5,159 nucleotides of DNA from Clostridiales bacterium. GTDB taxonomy: Bacteria; Bacillota; Clostridia; Oscillospirales; Acutalibacteraceae. The translations under genes were made by a program, and so were the position numbers. Positions 1 to 5,159 of the stretch are shown one piece after another (positions within the stretch are counted from its first letter, which is position 1; the number at the start of each line of letters is the position of its first letter). The stretch is taken from NCBI GenBank assembly GCA_021200075.1, contig JAJQGZ010000045.1, forward strand, positions 1-5,159. The letters are read 5' to 3'. The notes beneath the pieces are model-generated. The model did not search any database and was not told the origin of the DNA. It saw only the letters and a list, made by a program, of their open reading frames with translations.

Positions 1-997
1 CTATCGGCATAGTGGCATAGGCGTTAAGATTTTCACTGGCTGTCACTCCGCCAAGGTATTCGTAATACCCCTGAGAGGCAACCATCGCCGCATTGTCGCC
101 GCAGTATTTAAGCTCCGGAAGATAAAGAGCGACGCCGTTTTTTTTGCACATTTTTCCCGCCTCGCTCCTAAGCTTAGAGTTTGCGGAAACGCCGCCGGCT
201 ATTACAAATTTTTTGAAATTTTTATTCTTTATCGCCTTTTCGGAATTTGTTATAAGGCAGTCGACCACCGCTTTTTGAAACGAAGCCGCCAAATCTTCAA
301 CTCTGATTTCCTCGCCCTTTTGCTTTGCGTTATGTACAGCATTGATAACCGATGTTTTCAGTCCGCTGAAAGAAAAATCATAGGGGCTTGTGCTTACCTT
401 TGGGTGCGGAAAAGCATATGCGTTTTCGTCACCCGACGGGCTGATTTTATCTATACTCACGCCGCCCGGATATTCAAGACCCAGAGTTCTGCCGGCTTTG
501 TCAAGAGCTTCTCCGGCTGCGTCGTCCCTTGTTTTGCCTATTATTTCAAAATCCGTATAGTCGTTAACCGCCGCAATATGCGAATGACCTCCGCTGACAA
601 CAAGGCAGAGAAACGGCGGTTCAAGATCGCCGCTGATATAATTTGACGCAATATGACCACTGAGATGATGAACGGGGATAAGCGGCTTTTCGGCGGCAAA
701 CGCAAGACCCTTTGCAAAATTAACGCCCACCAAGAGCGCACCGATAAGACCCGGTGCATATGTAACCGCCACTGCGTCAATATCATCGAGCGTACATTCC
801 GCCTGCTCCAAAGCCTCTTTTACCACATTGCTAATAACCTCTGCGTGGCGGCGTGAGGCAATCTCCGGCACAACTCCGCCGTAAAGCTTATGCTCCTCAA
901 GAGAGCTTGCTATTATATTTGAAAGTACCTTTCGCCCGTCTTCGACAACAGCGGCAGCCGTTTCGTCGCACGAGCTTTCAATTCCCAAAATTTTCAT
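1..997 (-). CDS. tsaD: TsaD, tRNA N6-threonylcarbamoyladenosine (t6A) transferase, partial at its 3' end
   Basis: TsaD transfers the threonylcarbamoyl group from threonylcarbamoyl-AMP to A37 of tRNAs reading ANN codons, working with TsaB and TsaE in the cytoplasm. I translated the minus strand from the ATG at 997-995 and found one open frame of 332 codons running off the left edge; the family is usually about 335-345 residues, so only a short tail is missing. Visible signatures are ESSCDET (7-13), the metal-ligand pattern HxxxH at H111 and H115, SGGHSH (135-140), GEALDKAGRTLGL (162-174), FSFSGLKTSV (208-217), GGVSANSKLR (268-277), and the metal-ligand Asp in CGDNAAM (D301). No key residue is missing. 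The start lies 10 bases after the stop of the FakA-like gene. Its upstream AGGG (1011-1014) is distant, so translational coupling is likely. TsaB and TsaE are not in the window. Confidence 0.97.
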   Translation of the reverse strand, partial: MKILGIESSCDETAAAVVEDGRKVLSNIIASSLEEHKLYGGVVPEIASRRHAEVISNVVKEALEQAECTLDDIDAVAVTYAPGLIGALLVGVNFAKGLAFAAEKPLIPVHHLSGHIASNYISGDLEPPFLCLVVSGGHSHIAAVNDYTDFEIIGKTRDDAAGEALDKAGRTLGLEYPGGVSIDKISPSGDENAYAFPHPKVSTSPYDFSFSGLKTSVINAVHNAKQKGEEIRVEDLAASFQKAVVDCLITNSEKAIKNKNFKKFVIAGGVSANSKLRSEAGKMCKKNGVALYLPELKYCGDNAAMVASQGYYEYLGGVTASENLNAYATMPI

Positions 998-1007
998 ACC
1001 GCTTTGA

Positions 1008-1259
1008 TTATCCCTGCAAGCCCCTTGCCTGCCTGTCCATATCCTCAATAATTACACTGAATATTTCGCCGAGAGAGGGGCAATATTCAAGCACTTTCCA
1101 CGGCTCGTTTGTGTGGTAATGGATTTTTATAAGCTCCTCATCGCCGACAGCGAGCAGGCAATCGCCCTTAAAATTTTCGGTAAAATAATCGTTTATCTCG
1201 TCCTCGTCAAGGTCTTCTCCCTCGATAAGAAGCTGAGTATCATATCTGTATTCAAGCAT
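1008..1259 (-). CDS. Small stand-alone protein resembling the middle (linker) domain of fatty acid kinase FakA / DAK-like proteins
   Basis: This 83-residue protein looks like a single domain cut from FakA (YloV, DhaK-like fatty acid kinase), the part joining the N-terminal nucleotide-binding domain to the C-terminal FakB-binding domain. Recognisable segments are the opening YRYDTQLLI (4-12), GDCLLAVGD (32-40), the conserved IHYHTNEPWKVLEY (46-59), and a closing GE...IEDMDRQ (64-77). No kinase or FakB-binding region is present, so it cannot be a kinase alone. In FakA the opening motif usually reads YCTEF, and its Cys with the two His of HxHT has, as I recall, been described as a zinc site. Here both His remain (H47, H49) but the Cys position is Asp (D7). 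I chose the ATG at 1259 because AAGGA lies 9 bases upstream. In the given sequence the frame is also open upstream into rimI, so a RimI fusion cannot be excluded. Function is unknown; similar small proteins are often labelled 'kinase to dihydroxyacetone kinase'. Confidence 0.75.
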   Translation of the reverse strand: MLEYRYDTQLLIEGEDLDEDEINDYFTENFKGDCLLAVGDEELIKIHYHTNEPWKVLEYCPSLGEIFSVIIEDMDRQARGLQG

Positions 1260-1268
1260 TGTTATCAT

Positions 1269-1273
1269 TCCTT
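1269..1273 (-). promoter_or_regulatory. Shine-Dalgarno AAGGA for the FakA-like gene
   Basis: The minus strand reads AAGGA here, nine bases before the ATG at 1259. The ATG at 1268-1266 directly abuts it and is too close to be the start. The site matters because it argues that the downstream protein is translated on its own, even though the reading frame is continuous with rimI. Confidence 0.7.
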
Positions 1274-1277
1274 TTTT

Positions 1278-1708
1278 AAAAAAATACAAAACTTTTGCCA
1301 TTATCACTGCATCTTCATCCGGATTTGAATAAAAATTCGGTCGAGTACCGATTTTCATATAATTGAATTTTTCGCAAAGAGAGATTGCCGAAGCATTGCT
1401 CTCCCTTACCTCAAGAGTGATAAAATCCACTTTATTCATTTCAAGCTTTTCAAGCAGAGCCGAGCCGAAACCCATACCCCTGTATTCCGGCAAAACGGCT
1501 ATATTTGTGATATATCCGCCGCCGCCCAGTATCTGCATACCGACATAACCGACGGCTCTGCCGCCCTCAACCGCCACATAAAAGCGTGAGCTTTTAATCG
1601 AAAGCTGATTTTCAAGACTTTCCCTGCTCCACGGATTTGAAAAGCAAGTTTCCTCTATTTTTTACAAACATCGTCAAGATATTTTAATGCAAATTTTCTA
1701 ATAACCAT
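1278..1708 (-). CDS. rimI: RimI-type GNAT N-acetyltransferase, frameshifted near the N-terminus and lacking its own stop
   Basis: RimI acetylates protein N-termini, classically ribosomal protein S18, using acetyl-CoA. The ATG at 1708 has GAGG ten bases upstream and starts 2 bases after the polA stop. It encodes MVIRKFALKYLDDVCKK and then TAG (1657-1655). Moving to the -1 frame at the A6 run (1663-1658) continues with IEETCFSNPWSRESLENQ and the rest of RimI. The restored protein, ended at 1278, is 144 residues, the normal family length. It shows the acetyl-CoA loop EYRGMGFG (75-82), LEVRESN (99-105, catalytic Glu in LEVR), and the C-terminal NPDEDAVIM. The Tyr equivalent to E. coli Y115 (LYE motif) is Cys here (LCE, C112). 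There is no stop after AKVLYFF: the frame runs on to 1008 through the FakA-like gene. The uninterrupted stretch is 1577-1008 from a GTG, but that start would drop about 44 conserved residues. Family call is firm; whether it is functional is not. Confidence 0.85.
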
Positions 1709-1710
1709 AA

Positions 1711-4311
1711 TCAATGAGCCTCGTACCAAGTGTTTCCGATTTTTCCGTCCGCACGCAAAAGAACTTTCATTTTACAAGCGTTTTCCATTTCCTCTGTTAC
1801 AATCTGCAAAGCCTTTTGAGCCTCGTCGTCGGGAGATTCCGCTATCAGCTCGTCGTGTACCTGCAAAATAAGGCGTGATTGCATATTCTCATCTTTAAGC
1901 CGTCTTTGCGCCTTTACCATTGCAATTTTTATAATATCGGCGGCGGTACCCTGAATAGGCATATTTCTCGCTACCCTTTCGCCGAACGAACGAAGCTGGT
2001 AATTGCTTGACAAAAGCTCCGGCAAATATCTTTTTCTGTGGAAAAGCGTTTCGCTGTAGCCCTTATCCTTTGCCATCTCAATCATTCTTTGCATATAATT
2101 GTCAACGCCGCTGTATGTGGTAAGATAATTTTCGATATACTGCTTAGCCTCTTTGTTGGAAACGCCGATGTCCTTTGCAAGCGAGAATGCGCCGATACCG
2201 TAAACGATACCGAAATTAACCGCCTTTGCCCTTGTCCTCATACGGGGAGTAACCATCTCAACAGGAAGACCGAATACCTGGGAAGCGGTGATTGTGTGAA
2301 TATCCTCGCCGTTGTTGAATGCGTTTATCATATTTTCGTCGCCCGAAAGGTCGGACAGAACACGAAGCTCGATTTGGCTGTAATCGACATCGACAAGCTT
2401 TTTACCCTCTCCGGCAACAAAGAATTTCCTCATTTCCCGCCCAAGCTCGGTGCGTATCGGAATATTCTGCAAATTCGGCTCAAGAGATGATATTCTGCCG
2501 GTTCTCGTCTCCACCTGATTAAATCTTGTGTGTATCCTGCCGTCAGGCTCGATAACCTTTAAAAGACCGTCGCAGTATGTGGATTTAAGCTTTGAAAGAG
2601 AGCGGTACTCGAGTATCTGAGAAACCACAGGATGCTCGTCCTTTATACTCTCAAGCACCTCGGCATTTGTTGAATAACCGTTTTTCGTCTTTTTCCTGCA
2701 AGGGAGTTTTAATTTTTCAAACAAAGCAATGCCGAGCTGTTTTGGCGAATTGATATTAAATTCATACCCGACGCTGTCATAGATTGATTTTGTAAGTTCC
2801 TTTAATCTTGCCGAAAGCTTTTTGCCGAAAGCGTCTATTCCGTCTCTGTCAACAAGGAATCCGGTGTATTCCATTTGAGCCAGCACTTCCGAAAACGGAA
2901 GCTCAATATTGTTCAAAAGCTCCCTTTCCTCCGCATCATCAATGAGCAAATCCGTCTTTTCAAAAAGCGTTTTAAGCACCGACGCATACGATACGGCAGG
3001 CTCGTTTTCGCCGAGCTGATTAAGATATTCCGGCAGGGGAACACTGTATTCAAGTGTCAAATGTTCTATATCGTAATTTGAATCGCTCGGCTTTAAGAGA
3101 TATGCGCTGAGCATTAAATCGCCGCAAACATTTTTAAGCCGTGTATCGAGCTTGCAGGCAAGCCTGTGAAGTTCCTTTGTGTTATATGAAAATTTGCGGA
3201 TACTCTCATCCTCAAAAAATTCCTTTACAAACCGACGGTAACCCTCCGTCTCGGAAGAAGCGACGACAATTTCATCACCGAATACAAAATACAAATCTGT
3301 AACCGCACCCTCGGCGATAAATGGGTAAAAATAAACATCCTCTCCCCTTATCCTGTCAAGTAGTTTATCAAAATCACCGCACACATTTTTTTCAAGCTTT
3401 CGGCTTTCCTTTGCCTTTTCCTCCTGCTCCTTAACGGCGGATGGATCTATGCCGAATTTAGGTATAAGAGAAAACAGCTCGTACCTGACAAATTCAGACA
3501 AAAGCTCCTGCTCGTCCTCAACATTAACGATATAATCCGAAACGTCGGTATCAACCGGTGCGTCCGTACGGATAGTGCCGAGTTCCAGAGAAAGATAAGC
3601 CTTTTCCTTATCGTTTGCAAGCTTTGTCCTAACTCCGCTTTTTATGTCGATAGTATCGAGGTTTTCATAAATATAATCAATTGTATGGAAACGCCCGATT
3701 AAATCAAGAGCGGTTTTTTGCCCCACTCCGGCAACACCCGGGATATTGTCCGAACTGTCGCCCTGCAATGCCTTGACCTGAATAAGCTCCTGCGGAGTTA
3801 CGCCGTATTCCTCGGCAATAGCCGTTTCCTCATAAATATCCGTAACCGCCTGCCCCGCCTTTGTCCTTGCAAGCAGAACCTTAACTCCGCCGTGGGCAAG
3901 CTGAAGAGAATCACAATCTCCCGTTGCGATATAACATTCGTCGCCGCTTTTCCTGCAAGCCTCGGCAAGGGTGCCGAGAATATCGTCCGCTTCCCAACCC
4001 TCAGCCTCAAGCATTTTTATTCCGAGACTTTTGAGCAGTTTTTTTACTATCGGCATTTGCAAACGAAGCTCGTCGGGCATAGGTCTGCGCCCCGCCTTGT
4101 ACTCGTCATGTATTTTATGGCGAAAGGTCGGTGCGTGTACATCAAAAGCTACTGCAACCGCATCAGGCTCGCATATATCCCTCAGCTTTAAATATATGGT
4201 GAGAAAGCCGTATACGGCGTTTGTGTATTCGCCTTTTCTTGTTGTCAGCAGCTTTATGCCGTAAAAGGCTCGGTTTATAATGCTGTTACCGTCAATTACA
4301 AGCAGTTTCAT
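1711..4311 (-). CDS. polA: DNA polymerase I, with 5'-3' exonuclease and a degenerate proofreading domain
   Basis: PolA fills gaps in DNA repair and replaces RNA primers on Okazaki fragments. The complete 866-residue product has normal family length. Residues 1-290 are the 5' nuclease: DGNS (7-10), AFDVHAPTFRH (55-65), EGWEADDILG (104-113), GDCDSLQL (131-138), and the helix-hairpin region GDSSDNIPGVAGVGQKT (184-200). Residues about 310-465 hold the position of the 3'-5' exonuclease, but the DxE motif is absent and the usual NLKYD reads NTKEL (377-381), so proofreading is probably lost. The polymerase has TRTGRISS (602-609), motif A DYSQIELR (D643), motif B RTRAKAVNFGIVYG (R692, K696, F700, Y704) and motif C QVHDE (D820, E821), all intact. 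The ATG at 4311 is preceded by GGAG (4322-4319) at seven bases. It is probably the first gene of the unit with rimI and tsaD. Confidence 0.98.
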   Translation of the reverse strand: MKLLVIDGNSIINRAFYGIKLLTTRKGEYTNAVYGFLTIYLKLRDICEPDAVAVAFDVHAPTFRHKIHDEYKAGRRPMPDELRLQMPIVKKLLKSLGIKMLEAEGWEADDILGTLAEACRKSGDECYIATGDCDSLQLAHGGVKVLLARTKAGQAVTDIYEETAIAEEYGVTPQELIQVKALQGDSSDNIPGVAGVGQKTALDLIGRFHTIDYIYENLDTIDIKSGVRTKLANDKEKAYLSLELGTIRTDAPVDTDVSDYIVNVEDEQELLSEFVRYELFSLIPKFGIDPSAVKEQEEKAKESRKLEKNVCGDFDKLLDRIRGEDVYFYPFIAEGAVTDLYFVFGDEIVVASSETEGYRRFVKEFFEDESIRKFSYNTKELHRLACKLDTRLKNVCGDLMLSAYLLKPSDSNYDIEHLTLEYSVPLPEYLNQLGENEPAVSYASVLKTLFEKTDLLIDDAEERELLNNIELPFSEVLAQMEYTGFLVDRDGIDAFGKKLSARLKELTKSIYDSVGYEFNINSPKQLGIALFEKLKLPCRKKTKNGYSTNAEVLESIKDEHPVVSQILEYRSLSKLKSTYCDGLLKVIEPDGRIHTRFNQVETRTGRISSLEPNLQNIPIRTELGREMRKFFVAGEGKKLVDVDYSQIELRVLSDLSGDENMINAFNNGEDIHTITASQVFGLPVEMVTPRMRTRAKAVNFGIVYGIGAFSLAKDIGVSNKEAKQYIENYLTTYSGVDNYMQRMIEMAKDKGYSETLFHRKRYLPELLSSNYQLRSFGERVARNMPIQGTAADIIKIAMVKAQRRLKDENMQSRLILQVHDELIAESPDDEAQKALQIVTEEMENACKMKVLLRADGKIGNTWYEAH
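1719..1722 (-). promoter_or_regulatory. Shine-Dalgarno GAGG for rimI, inside the end of polA
   Basis: GAGG lies ten bases before the ATG at 1708, within the last codons of polA. It supports 1708 as the true rimI start, and therefore the reading that the TAG eighteen codons in is an interruption, not an upstream non-coding triplet. Confidence 0.55.
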
Positions 4312-4318
4312 ACTCAGT

Positions 4319-4322
4319 CTCC
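4319..4322 (-). promoter_or_regulatory. Shine-Dalgarno GGAG for polA
   Basis: GGAG lies seven bases before the ATG at 4311, ideal spacing, and fixes the polA start so that the protein begins MKLLVIDGNS, the standard N-terminus of the family. Confidence 0.7.
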
Positions 4323-4338
4323 AAATTTAGGTTTGATG

Positions 4339-4368
4339 ATTGTCTTTTTTGTTTTTGATTAATGTTAA
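4339..4368 (-). promoter_or_regulatory. Possible sigma-A-type promoter for polA
   Basis: On the minus strand TTAACA (4368-4363, five of six matches to the -35 consensus) is followed, after an 18-base A-rich spacer, by GACAAT (4344-4339, four of six matches to the -10 consensus). The -35 overlaps the stop of the GH43 gene, and transcription would start near 4332, leaving a leader of about 20 bases that contains the polA Shine-Dalgarno. The AT-rich background makes chance matches likely, so this is only a candidate. Confidence 0.3.
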
Positions 4369-5159
4369 TATTTTACCACTACGGTATCCAAGGTCGGAGC
4401 GTTTGTTAATATTCTGCCGTCTCGGTCAAAATCTATTTTATCCACGGCGAGAAGCTGAGTATCATTATGCCCCTCAACACAAATATGATACGCACTCCAC
4501 AGCTTTTTATCCGGCCCGATAAAAACCGAGTTGTGACCGCTTTGGCGCAAATTGCCGTGCGGTGTGATAATTGGGTTTTGCTCATCCTTTACGTACTCAC
4601 CGTCAATACGGTCACTGCAGGCAACACCCACCTCGTAAAGCCTTGTATAGGAACTGTAGAAGCAGTAATACCTGCCGCTGTGTTTGAATATAAACGGCGC
4701 TTCGATTTTGGTGTCCCAATCATTTTCGGACGGCTTTACAATTGTAATAATATCGCCTGAAACCTCTGCATTTTCAAGGTCGATTTCAAGAGCAAAAATA
4801 CCGTTCAGGTTGCAAAAGGAAATATATGTTTTTCCGTCGTCGTCCGTAAAAAGATTGGCGTCGTTACCGCTGAGTTCATTATTATTTTTATATTCCGAAT
4901 AATAATTACTGACAATCGGTGCGGATTTATTTAATATTTTGTATTCGCCGTCTATGCAATCGCTTGCCGCAATAAGCGGGTTTAGCCCGATTTTCAAATC
5001 ATCGTTTCGGCAATTTACGGTCAAATAAAATTTTCCATTACACTTGTGTATTTCAGGCGCCCACCAATAATCTCTGAACCAATCGTCGGCCTCGGCGCAG
5101 GAACGCTTTAAGATAAACCCTTCCTCTTTAAAATGCAGTAAATCATCACTGCTCCAAAG
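4365..5159 (-). CDS. Glycosyl hydrolase family 43-like beta-propeller enzyme, partial at its 5' end
   Basis: GH43 enzymes are five-bladed beta-propellers that cleave arabinose- or xylose-containing side chains and backbones of plant polysaccharides. The frame is open from the right edge for 264 codons to the TAA at 4367-4365. The fragment shows LWSSDDLLHF at its start, the family-typical YWWAPEIH (31-38) followed by NGKFYL, GNDANLFTDDDGKTYISF (98-115), whose first Asp (D100) fits the pKa-modulating residue, IEAPFIFKHSGRYYCFYSS (152-170), whose Glu (E153) fits the general acid, and GHNSVF (208-213) near the position of the propeller-centre His. The catalytic-base Asp, and any signal peptide that would tell whether it is secreted, lie outside the window. 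The protein ends soon after the propeller, with no carbohydrate-binding module. The subfamily and sugar specificity cannot be read from this fragment. An internal TTG at 5024 is not the start, because conserved motifs lie upstream of it. Confidence 0.85.
   Translation of the reverse strand, partial: LWSSDDLLHFKEEGFILKRSCAEADDWFRDYWWAPEIHKCNGKFYLTVNCRNDDLKIGLNPLIAASDCIDGEYKILNKSAPIVSNYYSEYKNNNELSGNDANLFTDDDGKTYISFCNLNGIFALEIDLENAEVSGDIITIVKPSENDWDTKIEAPFIFKHSGRYYCFYSSYTRLYEVGVACSDRIDGEYVKDEQNPIITPHGNLRQSGHNSVFIGPDKKLWSAYHICVEGHNDTQLLAVDKIDFDRDGRILTNAPTLDTVVVKY

Noticed and set aside
275..646. Plus-strand open frame of 123 codons, and other plus-strand frames opposite tsaD
   Set aside because: They lie antisense to a fully conserved TsaD frame, have unbalanced compositions and match no family I recognise.
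541..786. Minus-strand 81-codon frame inside tsaD
   Set aside because: It is the same strand but another frame of an intact TsaD coding sequence, with low-complexity Arg/Leu-rich content typical of a shadow frame.
1266..1268. ATG at 1268 as an alternative start for the FakA-like protein
   Set aside because: The AAGGA directly abuts it, leaving no spacing; the ATG at 1259 has nine bases.
1272..1284. T6A7 palindrome as a transcription terminator between rimI and the FakA-like gene
   Set aside because: It has no GC stem or loop, and coding sequence is continuous through it.
1577..1577. GTG at 1577 as the start of the acetyltransferase
   Set aside because: It would remove the first 44 residues, including the conserved CFSNPWS region that is clearly encoded upstream across the frameshift, and the upstream ATG has its own Shine-Dalgarno.
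3718..4191. Plus-strand open frame of 157 codons opposite polA
   Set aside because: It is antisense to the highly conserved 5' nuclease domain of PolA, and no motif or start signal supports it.
5022..5024. TTG at 5024 as the start of the GH43 gene
   Set aside because: The frame is open to the window edge and the family motif YWWAPEIH lies upstream of it.

Overview
All genes in this window lie on the minus strand, so the biological order runs from the right edge to the left: a GH43-type glycosyl hydrolase (start off the right edge), DNA polymerase I (polA), a RimI-type N-acetyltransferase that is frameshifted, a small protein resembling one domain of fatty acid kinase A, and tsaD (end off the left edge). 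Base composition is moderate, in the 40s % G+C by eye. PolA has a decayed proofreading domain, as in many Gram-positive enzymes, and the FakA-like small protein also points to Firmicutes. I infer a Clostridia-class organism, probably of the Oscillospirales/Ruminococcaceae kind. A neighbouring GH43 gene suits a plant-polysaccharide-degrading gut bacterium. The lineage is inferred from gene character, not from a marker search.

Layout: 5159-4365 is the 3' part of the GH43 gene. Positions 4364-4312 are a 53-base AT-rich gap that probably holds the polA promoter and certainly holds its Shine-Dalgarno. Positions 4311-1711 are a complete polA. Two bases later rimI starts (1708), runs 17 codons to a TAG at an A6 run, and resumes in the -1 frame. 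At its 3' end it reads through a T7A6 tract, without a stop, into the FakA-like gene (1259-1008), which has its own good Shine-Dalgarno. Ten bases further on tsaD starts (997) and continues off the edge. No stretch over 300 bases is without a gene. I see no RNA gene, transposon, CRISPR array or convincing terminator.

The tight spacing of polA-rimI-fakA-like-tsaD suggests one transcription unit of housekeeping functions: DNA replication and repair, protein N-terminal acetylation, an unassigned small domain protein, and the t6A37 modification of ANN-decoding tRNAs. Association of rimI with tsaD is a common bacterial arrangement. The GH43 gene is on the same strand but functionally unrelated.

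The point most worth a second look is the rimI/FakA-like region. Adding one base to each of two homopolymers would give a normal 144-residue RimI and a separate 83-residue protein. As given, the sequence shows a broken N-terminus and an apparent fusion.
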